The notes beneath the pieces were generated by a model. It had not been told where the DNA came from and did not search any database. It was given only the letters and a program-made list of their open reading frames with translations. Positions 1-8,118 of a DNA stretch of 64,000 nucleotides are shown piece by piece. Positions within the stretch are counted from its first letter, which is position 1. Every line of letters starts with the position of its first letter. This DNA is from a virus. The position numbers were made by a program, and so were the translations under genes. The stretch lies in IMG/VR virus record IMGVR_UViG_3300014887_000002, positions 1 to 64,000 of that record, one strand, 5' to 3'.

Positions 1-60
1 TGTGGTATTCTAAATTGGCATCGTGAAAGGGAATGCTGGGTCTGTGGCTATAAATTCTAA
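1..60 (+). CDS. C-terminal end of a zinc-finger protein (partial)
   Basis: The first 19 codons of the window are open in frame 1 and end at a TAA. They encode the tail of a protein with a CG, a CWVCG knuckle and a short end, which is what the last half of a four-cysteine zinc ribbon looks like. The start lies outside the window. Small zinc-ribbon genes are frequent in the rest of this arm, which supports the reading. Function unknown. Confidence 0.5.
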   Translation, partial: CGILNWHRERECWVCGYKF

Positions 61-77
61 TAACTGAGGTGATTGCT

Positions 78-236
78 ATGGATTTTGTCTACATCTTCCT
101 AAAAGCCTATCTAATTTTTCTGACTATCAACTATTACATAGCCACAGGCATATATTCTAAGAAAGGCAAAATATTTGAGTCGGTAGCAAGTTTTATGCTG
201 GGAGCAATTTCTTTAGTGTTGCTATTACTAATCTGA
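78..236 (+). CDS. Small membrane protein, 52 aa
   Basis: The ORF starts at ATG 78 behind a GAGGTGA ribosome-binding site 6 nt upstream and ends at TGA 236. The protein has two hydrophobic stretches (about residues 3-23 and 37-52) separated by a short basic loop (SKKGK), so it probably sits in the membrane as a hairpin. No family recognised. Holin-like or host-membrane functions are possible, but nothing in the sequence decides between them. Confidence 0.5.
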   Translation: MDFVYIFLKAYLIFLTINYYIATGIYSKKGKIFESVASFMLGAISLVLLLLI

Positions 237-311
237 AAGCCTCTCTCTTCTTTAGACTGGGGGAGTGGTGTCTTTAGGCACTGCTCCCATAAAGAGAAAG
301 AGGTGGAAAGC

Positions 312-461
312 ATGGTAGTGTATCTTGTTAGTGGCTCTGCCAAAATAGATAGCCGTCTGTGCAAATACTGTGATTTCTACGACAAAATTGCTCGTCAGTG
401 TTTGCTACTAAAATTAAAAGGCAGGTGCAAATATGGTGTTCCAGAAATCCAAAGAAAGTGA
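312..461 (+). CDS. Small Cys-rich (putative zinc) protein, 49 aa
   Basis: ATG 312 follows an AGAGGTGGA ribosome-binding site. The product has a CKYC pair, then single cysteines in RQC and GRC, a four-cysteine arrangement suited to one zinc ion. Its last 29 nt overlap the next gene. Function unknown. The good ribosome-binding site and cysteine spacing are the support. Confidence 0.5.
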   Translation: MVVYLVSGSAKIDSRLCKYCDFYDKIARQCLLLKLKGRCKYGVPEIQRK

Positions 462-708
462 GCGAATCTTAAAAGAAGAGATCCTTAAGGCTGAAATCAA
501 AGACTCTAGTGTCGTTCTTCTACTGCGGTTACTGAAAACTAGCGGTCAGTATCTTCTGAAGACTAAGACTTTACTCCTGAGATGGACTATGCCAAATTCG
601 ATTGAGCTGTATAAAATCGCTGAGAAGGAGCAGAAGTTTGATTCTCTTGAAAAGGCAGAAGAGGAATTCAATACATTAAGGACGATGTGGAAATTGCAAA
701 ATCTTTAA
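433..708 (+). CDS. Hypothetical helical protein, 91 aa
   Basis: The protein is charged and rich in Leu, Lys and Glu, with an early amphipathic helix (ERILKEEILKAEIKD) and a leucine-rich centre. ATG 433 has an AGGTG ribosome-binding site and overlaps the preceding gene in another frame. No family recognised. It could be a small DNA- or protein-binding helical protein, but this is a guess. Confidence 0.5.
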   Translation: MVFQKSKESERILKEEILKAEIKDSSVVLLLRLLKTSGQYLLKTKTLLLRWTMPNSIELYKIAEKEQKFDSLEKAEEEFNTLRTMWKLQNL

Positions 709-717
709 GGTGATGGT

Positions 718-1476
718 ATGGAGCAGATATTGCCGTATGGTTGGAAGGAGCTGATGGAAAATCCCTTGAGAAAGGAGATCGCAAATCTGAAAGAGGAGTT
801 AGACAAAAAGGTGGCGAAATATCATGATGTAAGGCAACAGCTATTCAACTACACTTTCGAGGCTATGAAGCTGTGTTTTCCAACTAAGCCGAAAAGAAAG
901 CGAATTGAGACCAACGGTTATCATGAATATCTTGTGGCGTCTAGGGATCACATAGGCACTCAGTGGGATATTAGATGCCATATTTCTGACTTAGACCCTG
1001 ACAAAAGCCGTAATGAGCTTCTTAGACATCTAGACTGGCTGAGGGCAGTAGCAAAGAAAGACAAGAAGGAGATGTTCGATAGGATTGTCCATTTCTATAA
1101 AGAGCTGGTAAAGACTAATTTGCCAACATTCGAGCGATTCATCACCGAATCATTCCTCTATCCAAAAGAGACCGATTTTGGCGATGACTATGATGAAAAG
1201 GTTGTAGCTGTAGAGATTCGGCACATGCCTTATATTGTGATTGCAAAACATCCTTATGATAAGGATAGATGGTGGGGCAGAGATACGATTAACCCAAATT
1301 CATTCCATGACGCCATAGACTACTACCATCTGTTTCCAACTATTAAAAAACTGCTCCTCAAGGCTCACAAATGGATGGATGAGATGCTATTAAGAGTCGA
1401 AGGCGTCTATTATTCGAAGACATTCCAGTGGATTAAGAGCGTTGTTGATGTCTATTCGAATCTTAAAGACCTATAG
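718..1476 (+). CDS. Hypothetical protein, 252 aa, upstream of the VWA/MoxR pair
   Basis: ATG 718 lies behind AAGGTGATGGT. The N-terminus (about residues 18-40) is a predicted coiled coil. The rest is a mixed globular sequence rich in aromatic residues, with no motif I recognise. It ends 14 nt before the VWA/metallopeptidase start and is probably in the same operon, so it may be part of, or a substrate for, the AAA+ machine encoded next. Confidence 0.6.
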   Translation: MEQILPYGWKELMENPLRKEIANLKEELDKKVAKYHDVRQQLFNYTFEAMKLCFPTKPKRKRIETNGYHEYLVASRDHIGTQWDIRCHISDLDPDKSRNELLRHLDWLRAVAKKDKKEMFDRIVHFYKELVKTNLPTFERFITESFLYPKETDFGDDYDEKVVAVEIRHMPYIVIAKHPYDKDRWWGRDTINPNSFHDAIDYYHLFPTIKKLLLKAHKWMDEMLLRVEGVYYSKTFQWIKSVVDVYSNLKDL

Positions 1477-1490
1477 CGAGGTGATTGGAG

Positions 1491-2711
1491 ATGCTGAGTC
1501 CAAGAGAAAGAATTACAAAGGCGAGAATCCATCTCACGAGGAAGTATCCGTTCTTTGGCTATCTGTCATTATATTTGACGCCAAAAGAGACTAAAGATAT
1601 TGAGACGATGGCGGTAGATATAGACGGCAATCTCTACTACAATCCTAATTTCGTCAATAGCCTTTCCGATAATGAGCTAGTCGCCACAATTTGTCATGAA
1701 ATCCTGCATGTGGTCTTTGAACATCCAATCAGAGGAGCTAAGAGGCATCCCAAAGTCTATAATATCGCCTCAGACGCTGTAATAAATGCAAACTTGGTAA
1801 AACAAGGCTTCACATTGCCAAAGGGAACTATAAAGCCAAATCCTTTCAGTGATGAGACGGAGCTTCTTATATTAACCGAGAAGGGCGAGATCAAAATCGT
1901 GATACAGAAGACAAGTGAAAAGACGGCTGATGAAGTCTATGATGTCATAATGCGGAATCTTGAGCAGAAATTTGGCGGAGTAGGGACTATTAAGAGCGAT
2001 AGCAATTTCGACAAGCATATTTATGCAAAGGATGGCAAGAAGGGCAAATCTAAAGGCAAATCCGCAAAAGAAAAGGCAAAGGAGTGGGCTAAGAGATTCC
2101 AAGAAGCTCTTGAATATGCCAGACAGCGTGGTGAACTACCTGCTGGATTTGAAAGGCTATTCGATAAGATTCATGGCAATTATCTCAATTGGAGACAACT
2201 GCTCTACAAATACATCACGAGGACAATTCCTGTGGATTTCACTTATGCCAGACCATCTAAGAAAAGCCATGCTCTCAAGACATACTTTCCAAATGTAGTC
2301 AGGGAGTCTCTTAATATTGCAGTAGCTGTAGATACCTCTGGCTCGATATCAGACAAGGAGATAACTGATGCCCTTTCTGAGATTGTAGGCATTGTAAATA
2401 GCTTTAAGGGAGTCATATTGACAGTTATCTATGGTGATGCCGAAGTTCAAAAAGTTAGGACATATCAGCATCCAACCGTGGATGACATATTAAGAGAAAA
2501 GCCAGTAGGCGGTGGTGGAACAGACCACAGACCGATATTCAACTACATCCAAAAGCATCTAAAGAACGTCCAGCTAATAATCGCCTTTACTGACATGTGG
2601 ACTACATTTCCTGAACGCTGTAGCATTCCAACACTTTGGATTAACTTCGACAAGTCAAATAATAAGAAGCCACCATTTGGCGTGGTGATTAATTATGAAC
2701 GAAGAGAATGA
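1491..2711 (+). CDS. VWA-domain protein with zincin-type metallopeptidase domain
   Basis: The 406 aa protein has two parts. The N-terminal half carries HEILH (residues 69-73), the HExxH zinc site of gluzincin-like predicted peptidases. The C-terminal half is VWA-like, with a DTSGS MIDAS motif and a later GGGTD segment. This is the DUF2201-type metallopeptidase/VWA arrangement that usually travels with a MoxR ATPase, and one lies two genes downstream. A lysine-rich linker (about residues 180-200) separates the parts. The start chosen is ATG 1491, with GAGGTGA 6 nt upstream; an in-frame TTG at 1485 is less likely. In cells such pairs act as chaperones or metal-insertion machines; here the substrate is unknown. 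Confidence 0.82.
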   Translation: MLSPRERITKARIHLTRKYPFFGYLSLYLTPKETKDIETMAVDIDGNLYYNPNFVNSLSDNELVATICHEILHVVFEHPIRGAKRHPKVYNIASDAVINANLVKQGFTLPKGTIKPNPFSDETELLILTEKGEIKIVIQKTSEKTADEVYDVIMRNLEQKFGGVGTIKSDSNFDKHIYAKDGKKGKSKGKSAKEKAKEWAKRFQEALEYARQRGELPAGFERLFDKIHGNYLNWRQLLYKYITRTIPVDFTYARPSKKSHALKTYFPNVVRESLNIAVAVDTSGSISDKEITDALSEIVGIVNSFKGVILTVIYGDAEVQKVRTYQHPTVDDILREKPVGGGGTDHRPIFNYIQKHLKNVQLIIAFTDMWTTFPERCSIPTLWINFDKSNNKKPPFGVVINYERRE

Positions 2712-3099
2712 ATCTCACTGGGCGTTTATTCGCTGGCACTGGCTAAGGGATGAAGATCCAGAGGCTCGAAGGCTTCGTAAGATGAAATGGAAGGGCAAGG
2801 TTAAGTTCATAATTCGGGTCTTTCAGAACAAAGAGCCACCTCATGTCTATTATGACAGTCCGGATCATCCGCCAGTAGTCTATTATCTCATCAGCTCAGC
2901 CGTAAGGCAGGTCTTGAATGAGCTAACATTTGCGTTTCTATTCAGAGAGCTGAGATATTTAGGCAGAGAATGGGAAATATTATGGCAGGGTAAATTTGTC
3001 TTCGAATTCAAAGGCGATTTTACCAAAGATTATCTCCGACTCTTAGAGCTTCTGAGAGAGTCCAATCTTCCTCTAGCTCTGAAATTGAATAAACTATAG
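2695..3099 (+). CDS. Hypothetical protein between VWA and MoxR genes, 134 aa
   Basis: The gene overlaps the end of the VWA gene by 17 nt and ends 12 nt before the MoxR start, so translation of the three is probably coupled. The protein is basic and rich in Trp and Tyr, with no recognised motif. Its place inside the pair suggests an adaptor or substrate of the AAA+ system. That is inference from context only. Confidence 0.6.
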   Translation: MNEENESHWAFIRWHWLRDEDPEARRLRKMKWKGKVKFIIRVFQNKEPPHVYYDSPDHPPVVYYLISSAVRQVLNELTFAFLFRELRYLGREWEILWQGKFVFEFKGDFTKDYLRLLELLRESNLPLALKLNKL

Positions 3100-3111
3100 G
3101 AGGTGATAGCC

Positions 3112-4242
3112 ATGAAGTTGGAAGTTAGCCACAAAGAATTGAGGAAGGTATTAGAAAAGGCTTGGGAGACCAAACTGAGCTTATTCATTTGGGGAGCACC
3201 GGGAATTGGTAAATCAACAGCAGTTAGGGACTTCGCTAAGGATTTGGCTAAGAAACTCGGCAGAGAATACAAAGAATGGAGCCATCTCACAAAAGAAGAG
3301 AAAGAGGCAATTAAGCAACATCCAGAGAAATACTTCCTGCTCTATGATATCAGGCTAAGCCAGTATGATCCGAGTGATCTACGAGGATTACCAGCATTAA
3401 ATGGGCAAGAGACAGTAGAATGGAAGATACCAGAATGGGTCTATGTTTACAGCCTGAAGGACATAGCTGGCATAATATTCTTCGACGAGATAAATTTAGC
3501 TCCGCCATCTGTTCAGGCATCCGCATATCAGATTATCCTCGACAGATGCATATCGGATACCAAGCTGTCTGATAATGTCTTGATTGTTTCAGCAGGCAAT
3601 AGGATTCAGGATATGGCGAATGTCTATGATTTGCCAAAGCCATTACAGAACAGATTCATACATTGCGTATTGAGGATACCAACTGTAGAAGAATGGACAG
3701 AATGGGCTCAGGAGCATGGCTTAGACAATCGTGTCATTACATTCCTGAATGCGAGACCAACCTTCATCTTCAAAATGAGCGAGAAGGCTGGAGATGAGGC
3801 ATTCCCAACGCCAAGGACTAATGAATTCTGGGCTAGGTTAATAGCTGATGTGCCAAATGATGATTTAAAGACACTAGAGATGCTAACCGCAACTGCTGTA
3901 GGAACTGGAGTAGCCTTAGAGTTCGTGTCTTTCATCAAATTACAGAGGCAAATAGACTTCAAGGCTATACTCGATAATCCAGAGAAGGTAAAAGAGATAC
4001 AGGAGCTGGATATGAAGTATGCATTAGTGAGCCTTATTATTGAACATTGGAAGCAATCTAAGCATTCACTTGAGACCTTCAAGAAGCTGTTTGATGTATT
4101 CAAGAATTTTGCTGAGGAAGAATTCCAAATTATCACCCTCAGAGGCATAAAGCAAATAAGCCCAAGAATAATCATGCAGGCGATTGAAAGGCTTCCAGAA
4201 TTTAGGGACTGGGCTAAGAACATCATCAAATACCTCTCCTAA
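3112..4242 (+). CDS. MoxR-family AAA+ ATPase
   Basis: The 376 aa protein has a Walker A motif GAPGIGKST (about residues 28-36), a Walker B motif IIFFDEINLAPP and an arginine-containing sensor region (PLQNRFIH), as in MoxR/RavA-type AAA+ ATPases. The C-terminal third is helical. ATG 3112 is preceded by GGAGGTGA; an upstream in-frame GTG at 3103 lies within the ribosome-binding site and is rejected. MoxR ATPases work with VWA proteins to remodel targets, and the VWA/metallopeptidase gene is just upstream. Role in the virus unknown: host takeover or virion assembly are both possible. Confidence 0.9.
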   Translation: MKLEVSHKELRKVLEKAWETKLSLFIWGAPGIGKSTAVRDFAKDLAKKLGREYKEWSHLTKEEKEAIKQHPEKYFLLYDIRLSQYDPSDLRGLPALNGQETVEWKIPEWVYVYSLKDIAGIIFFDEINLAPPSVQASAYQIILDRCISDTKLSDNVLIVSAGNRIQDMANVYDLPKPLQNRFIHCVLRIPTVEEWTEWAQEHGLDNRVITFLNARPTFIFKMSEKAGDEAFPTPRTNEFWARLIADVPNDDLKTLEMLTATAVGTGVALEFVSFIKLQRQIDFKAILDNPEKVKEIQELDMKYALVSLIIEHWKQSKHSLETFKKLFDVFKNFAEEEFQIITLRGIKQISPRIIMQAIERLPEFRDWAKNIIKYLS

Positions 4243-4268
4243 TTTCCTAAATTCTCAGCGGTGAGAGC

Positions 4269-4577
4269 ATGCAGGATATGAAGGAGCTATTCGATTTCAT
4301 CAAGGAGCGATTCAGGAAGAAGAGGCTGTCATTTAGTCTTGACGGCAAAGAAATCCATTTCGATATGGGAGATGACGGCGATAAGACTTGGTCAGACAGA
4401 TTCGAAATCACAATCACAAAGCTAAATGAGTCCATCTATTCCATACTGGTCTATAAATTCCTCAAGAGAAAAGGGAAGATGACCTACGAGAAGGCTGGCT
4501 ATATCGAATTTGATAAAGAGGCTGTCAAGAAGAGGCTAGAGGATCTCTATCTTGAGCTGAAGATAAAGAAGCTCTAG
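4269..4577 (+). CDS. Hypothetical protein, 102 aa
   Basis: ATG 4269 follows a GGTGAGAGC ribosome-binding site. The protein starts with a helix (KELFDFIKERFRKKR), continues with beta-rich sequence, and ends in a charged helix. It opens a run of small soluble unknown genes (4.3-9.2 kb) typical of early or accessory viral genes. No family recognised. Confidence 0.55.
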   Translation: MQDMKELFDFIKERFRKKRLSFSLDGKEIHFDMGDDGDKTWSDRFEITITKLNESIYSILVYKFLKRKGKMTYEKAGYIEFDKEAVKKRLEDLYLELKIKKL

Positions 4578-4582
4578 AGGCG

Positions 4583-4936
4583 ATGGCTATGCCATGGATA
4601 GATGTCAGGATCGGTAGGCTCAGAGTTTTCCGCTATTATCCCTATGTGCGTATAATCAAAAGGAAAGGCTCAAATGACATCTACATTCATCTAGGTATCA
4701 GGTCTAGATCTGAGCGTGATTATGAAGCTGTAAGAGATTTATTTGCTCAGCGAGGCTGGATATGGCATTATTGGGAGTTTAGAGAAAAGGACTTCTTCGT
4801 GGCTACATTCAAGAAGGATGTGAAGTCTATCGAGGATGTAGAGAGCTGTCTCGATGACCTCAAGGAAATCGGAGCTTTAGAGTTATATCCAAACTGGGAA
4901 GAGAAAGTGCTGGCTGTAATGCTATCGGATGTCTGA
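4583..4936 (+). CDS. Hypothetical protein, 117 aa
   Basis: Starts 5 nt after the preceding stop, behind GAGGCGATGG. Aromatic-rich alpha/beta sequence with no recognised motif. Its 3' end overlaps the next gene by 8 nt, indicating one transcript. Confidence 0.5.
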   Translation: MAMPWIDVRIGRLRVFRYYPYVRIIKRKGSNDIYIHLGIRSRSERDYEAVRDLFAQRGWIWHYWEFREKDFFVATFKKDVKSIEDVESCLDDLKEIGALELYPNWEEKVLAVMLSDV

Positions 4937-5312
4937 TAGCATGATAGCCTATCATCGTATTGGTCATTTCCAAGATGGATCGAAAAGGCGATATATCCTA
5001 ATGCAAGTCGAGGAGCATAAAGAGGGCTATTATTTCCGCCTTCGCTTCAGAATCCAGCATGATGAGGAATACTTCTTTAATGGCTTCCATCTCTTCAATT
5101 TCACCTGCCATAGATGGTCTGATGATACAACCTACCTCTATATGTCCGGATTATTCAGCTTTACTCATTCATGGCGATATCTTCAGCGAACAGCAGGCTT
5201 CAAGATGATTAAGGAAGACCTAAAGGCTCTAGACGCCGTCATAGACAAGCAGAAGTTTAAATGGCTCTATGAGTCCTATAAGCTAAAAGATAAGCTTATA
5301 CACCGGCTATAA
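4929..5312 (+). CDS. Hypothetical protein, 127 aa
   Basis: Aromatic- and Arg-rich protein with no family recognised. ATG 4929 or the in-frame ATG 4941 could be the start; the earlier one gives an 8-nt overlap with the preceding gene. The last codons run into a palindromic AAGCTTA cluster (separate entry), so the coding end and a DNA element overlap. Confidence 0.5.
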   Translation: MSDSMIAYHRIGHFQDGSKRRYILMQVEEHKEGYYFRLRFRIQHDEEYFFNGFHLFNFTCHRWSDDTTYLYMSGLFSFTHSWRYLQRTAGFKMIKEDLKALDAVIDKQKFKWLYESYKLKDKLIHRL

Positions 5313-5354
5313 GCTATATACTTTAGCTTAGTCTAAGCTATAGCTTAAGCTATA
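5290..5354. repeat. Cluster of AAGCTTA/TAAGCTATA palindromes
   Basis: Three exact palindromes lie within 65 bp: ATAAGCTTAT (5290-5299), TAGCTTAG-T-CTAAGCTA (5324-5340) and TATAGCTTAAGCTATA (5339-5354), with a further TATAAGCTATATA in between. The unit is AGCTTA/TAAGCT, repeated on both strands. An A-rich run and a GGGAGAG ribosome-binding site for the gene at 5382 follow. Such a block fits operator sites for a dimeric regulator or iterons for an origin-binding protein. It occupies the only sizeable gap between 4.2 and 7.6 kb. Confidence 0.6.
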
Positions 5355-5381
5355 AACTAAAAAAATAAAAAGAGGGAGAGT

Positions 5382-5783
5382 ATGGAGAAAAGGATATTGC
5401 TAGGCTATTTCAGGTGGAAGACTAACTCGCCTTTGATAAAGGATAGTGGCAAAATCAAAGTCTGGCTTAGAATAGCGACAGGTGTAAATGGCTCTTATTT
5501 TATCGAAGCATTCTTTACAGATGCATGGACGTATCTAGAGCCTATCGGTGCTATAATCTCCAATTTGCCAGTTAGAGCGATCAATAAGAGCTTTGACAGG
5601 AATCACTACCTGAAGTATCGACTCTTCTATTACTGTGGCAATGATCTAAACGCAAATGAGCTAATCAAAGGGCTGAGGAAATTCTGGTATTTCAAAGTCA
5701 AGACCAAGCTGGTGTATGTCAAATTCGAGCCTAGATTCAAGCTTGATGATGTCGTCCTAAAAACGATAATGAGGATGATCTGA
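5382..5783 (+). CDS. Hypothetical protein, 133 aa, behind the palindrome block
   Basis: ATG 5382 is preceded by AGAGGGAGAG. Beta-rich basic protein with no recognised family. It is the first gene after the AAGCTTA palindromes, so any repressor bound there would control it and the genes that follow. Its stop overlaps the next start (TGATG). Confidence 0.5.
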   Translation: MEKRILLGYFRWKTNSPLIKDSGKIKVWLRIATGVNGSYFIEAFFTDAWTYLEPIGAIISNLPVRAINKSFDRNHYLKYRLFYYCGNDLNANELIKGLRKFWYFKVKTKLVYVKFEPRFKLDDVVLKTIMRMI

Positions 5784-6358
5784 TGGTCTATATACAGTGG
5801 CATGGGAATAGAAAGCTGAAGATACCAATATTCTCCCTGCCACCAGTATTCACATGCATCGGTGCTACAGAGCTGTGCAAGAAAATCTGCTATGGCAAGA
5901 AGGCGTGGATATATCCGATGGTCAGATATCACAGATGGATGAACTATGCCGAGTCTCTAAAAGATGACTTTGTCGAGAAAATGATAGCTGAGCTGTCAAA
6001 GAAGAAATTCAGCAGATTTAGGCTTCATGAGACAGGAGATTTCTACAGCCAAGAGTATCTAGACAAGTGGATCGAAATAGCCAAAGCCTTCCCAAAAGCT
6101 AAATTCTTAGCCTACACTAAATCATGGCAATTAGACTTTAGCCAGCTTCCAGATAACTTCGTAGTCTACTACTCTGTGATGCCAGATACAAGGCGTTATC
6201 CAAAGACAAAGATGCCTTATGTCTATGTGATTGGCAAGGGCTTGATCTACAAAGAAGAGCCTAAAGGCTTCCTGTGTCCATATCCAGAGAAAGGCTGTGA
6301 TGAATGCGGTTACAAATGCTGGGAAGGTGATAGGAATGTCATCTTCAAAAAGCACTAG
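5783..6358 (+). CDS. Phage gp88-like Cys-rich protein, 191 aa
   Basis: The sequence resembles the 'gene product 88' family of phage proteins. It has an N-terminal cysteine cluster (TCIGATELCKKICYG), then RLHETGDFYS, a YLDKWIEIA helix, FLAYTKSW and a C-terminal cluster CPYPEKGCDECGYKC. About eight conserved cysteines suggest a metal centre, possibly iron-sulfur. The biochemical role of the family is unknown to me. Starts within a TGATG overlap with the preceding stop. Confidence 0.6.
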   Translation: MVYIQWHGNRKLKIPIFSLPPVFTCIGATELCKKICYGKKAWIYPMVRYHRWMNYAESLKDDFVEKMIAELSKKKFSRFRLHETGDFYSQEYLDKWIEIAKAFPKAKFLAYTKSWQLDFSQLPDNFVVYYSVMPDTRRYPKTKMPYVYVIGKGLIYKEEPKGFLCPYPEKGCDECGYKCWEGDRNVIFKKH

Positions 6359-6620
6359 TGAGCAATTGCTTGCCGATATTATCAAGAAAATAAAGCCGGA
6401 CAAAGTTCTAGAAGCAATAGCCAATCCATCGTATATACATCTTCGCATGATCAAAGGCGATGTAGAAATAACAGTCCATGATACTATACGAGCCTTGAAG
6501 TTCAAGACAAATGATATGGAGCTCATGCTGTGGCATCTCAAAGTCACACCAGAAATTGTAGAATTCTGGTATTATCGCTTTCAAGATTTAGTTGTGAGTA
6601 GGCGTATAACAGAGGTGTGA
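6336..6620 (+). CDS. Hypothetical protein, 94 aa
   Basis: The start at ATG 6336 is chosen because GGTGA lies 5 nt upstream; an earlier in-frame ATG at 6297 is deep inside the previous gene. Mainly helical, no motif recognised. It overlaps the previous gene by 23 nt. Confidence 0.5.
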   Translation: MSSSKSTSEQLLADIIKKIKPDKVLEAIANPSYIHLRMIKGDVEITVHDTIRALKFKTNDMELMLWHLKVTPEIVEFWYYRFQDLVVSRRITEV

Positions 6621-6622
6621 GC

Positions 6623-7024
6623 ATGATCGATATAGATGGCATCCTCGAATTGAAGATAGGCAAGACTAAACGGCGTTATCCATTTACCATATCTCGAATC
6701 TTTAAAGACAGAATCTGTTTCAGGATGCATGGCTTCAAATCTTCAGATAGATGGGCGTTTAAGCACATACTGGAATTCGCCTCACCGGATGACATCTTCA
6801 TTGGCGTTCATGGAAGATATTCTAAGCGTGATGATACGGTCTATTTCAATCTCTCCCTTCATTCCCACAAAGGCGAAATAGCTCAATTGCTTAAAGGCGA
6901 TAAGATCTCATTGCCCTGCACATTCTACATCTGGTCTTGGGAGAAAAGCCTTAAGACTAACATCAAATTCACCTTCTATTTCAACGACCAAGGCTTAATG
7001 AAGCTGTTCAATAAGATCCTCTAA
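6623..7024 (+). CDS. Hypothetical protein, 133 aa
   Basis: ATG 6623 is preceded by GAGGTG; the upstream GTG 6617 is within the ribosome-binding site. Beta-rich protein with basic patches (KIGKTKRRYPF). No recognised family. Confidence 0.5.
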   Translation: MIDIDGILELKIGKTKRRYPFTISRIFKDRICFRMHGFKSSDRWAFKHILEFASPDDIFIGVHGRYSKRDDTVYFNLSLHSHKGEIAQLLKGDKISLPCTFYIWSWEKSLKTNIKFTFYFNDQGLMKLFNKIL

Positions 7025-7035
7025 GGTGATGGCTT

Positions 7036-7299
7036 ATGATGGAGCTGTCTTCGATGAGGCTGAAGATTAAAGTCAATGAGAATGGCAGATGGCGTTATTA
7101 TTATGACATCGGACTACGGTCAGAGAATCCTCAGCTCTCGAAATGGGTCTATGACAGAGGCATTCTTAGACCACGCTTTCTAGAGGACTTCATTGAAAGA
7201 TATGGTCGGGAGAATGTCATCATACTGTCTTGGGGCAAATATTGGCGAAGGAGAAATCAAATACTCCGACTCTTAGGTGAGAGAAATGCAAATAGCTAG
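7036..7299 (+). CDS. Hypothetical basic protein, 87 aa
   Basis: ATG 7036 follows AAGGTGATGGCTT. Arg/Trp/Tyr-rich with a strongly basic C-terminus (KYWRRRNQILRLLGER), which would suit nucleic-acid binding. This is inference from composition only. Confidence 0.5.
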   Translation: MMELSSMRLKIKVNENGRWRYYYDIGLRSENPQLSKWVYDRGILRPRFLEDFIERYGRENVIILSWGKYWRRRNQILRLLGERNANS

Positions 7300-7594
7300 T
7301 GCTGTGAAAAAGCAATTGGTCAAGCTACACTTTGCAAGGATAGGCAAAAGCATCTGCAAGCAATTCAATTTAAAGAAATCGCCTATCATAGTCTTTAGTG
7401 AGACAGTAGCTTGGGATGTGTTTATGGGAGATATTCATCTCATCCTAATTTATCGGCCAAAGAAACGAAATATCATGGTTCAGATTTCAGATTATAGCAC
7501 TGGAAAGTCTGCATGTTATTATCTGAAGCCTTGGAAGCTGACAACCAGCTGGATAATCAAACGGCTTGAAGCGATGCTTATCAATTCGCTGTAA
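7286..7594 (+). CDS. Hypothetical protein, 102 aa
   Basis: ATG 7286 has an AGGTGA ribosome-binding site placed within the end of the preceding gene (14 nt overlap). Basic alpha/beta sequence, no family recognised. It is the last gene before the first structured intergenic element. Confidence 0.5.
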   Translation: MQIASAVKKQLVKLHFARIGKSICKQFNLKKSPIIVFSETVAWDVFMGDIHLILIYRPKKRNIMVQISDYSTGKSACYYLKPWKLTTSWIIKRLEAMLINSL

Positions 7595-7719
7595 AGGCCT
7601 CTAAAATCGATTCTGAGACGATTTTCTGACTTGCAAATGGTCTAATACTTATTTCGCTCAAACTCGTCTCTACGTGGCTAAAAAACCGCCTTTAAACGCA
7701 AATTTTGAGGTGGTCTGCG
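7595..7719 (+). other. Structured intergenic element, copy A
   Basis: A 125-bp gap related to the gaps at 25690-25849 and 29762-29909. It holds a perfect 7-bp hairpin (AAAATCG...CGATTTT, 7603-7625), arms GAGACGA (7615-7621) and TCGTCTC (7664-7670), a core GCAAATGGTCTAATACTT (7633-7650), and an end block ACGCAAATTTTGAGG that runs into the ribosome-binding site of the next gene. The end block matches copy C in the same orientation, while the core matches copy C only after inversion. It could be an untranslated-leader RNA or a DNA-binding or recombination element. Confidence 0.65.
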
Positions 7720-8049
7720 ATGTCAATATGGGATCTAGCTCTGGAGCGTCTCAAGGAGCTAGCAAACTACCTCATGAGGAATTATGGCTTTGACTCGACC
7801 AACTGGAGCGAGGTAGTGTCTGGTGTAATACTGTTCTATCTTCATGGAGATGACATGTCACTGTCCATTCGATACTATCCTCGTGACTGCCTATTGGTTC
7901 TTGGCTTCTTGACTTGGAATATCCAGATTATGGAGAAGCTAACACCTGCATATGAACAGTATTGGATCGATATCATCCGGGAGGACTTCCATAAGCTGAC
8001 TCATTTAGTTGATGACTTCTTGCTTCGCCGTCTAGTGTCTCTGGTCTAG
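7720..8049 (+). CDS. Hypothetical protein, 109 aa
   Basis: ATG 7720 is preceded by GAGGTGG, which is itself the end of intergenic element A. Earlier in-frame codons lie inside that element and are not used. Helix-rich acidic protein without recognised motifs. Confidence 0.5.
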   Translation: MSIWDLALERLKELANYLMRNYGFDSTNWSEVVSGVILFYLHGDDMSLSIRYYPRDCLLVLGFLTWNIQIMEKLTPAYEQYWIDIIREDFHKLTHLVDDFLLRRLVSLV

Positions 8050-8055
8050 GCATAA

Positions 8056-8071
8056 CCGAAAAATATTTATA
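8056..8071 (+). promoter_or_regulatory. Archaeal BRE/TATA promoter
   Basis: CCGAAA (BRE-like, 8056-8061) is followed directly by AATATTTATA (TATA box, 8062-8071). A start about 25 nt downstream would fall near 8093-8097, leaving a short leader that contains the GAGGAGAG ribosome-binding site of the gene at 8119. This is the clearest archaeal promoter in the window and probably drives the replication operon. Confidence 0.7.
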
Positions 8072-8118
8072 CTTTACTGCCCTATTAGAGTATACAATGG
8101 AGAAAGAGGAGAGAGAAG

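Noticed and set aside
3708-4229. Open frame of 173 codons on the minus strand
   Set aside because: Antisense of the MoxR gene with Ser/Leu/Ile-rich shadow composition and no partner signals; the MoxR motifs settle the strand.
7595-7719. CRISPR repeat or tRNA interpretation of the structured gaps
   Set aside because: Each gap holds only one unit with no spacer array, and none folds into a cloverleaf with a T-loop (TTCGA) and anticodon arm in the right positions.
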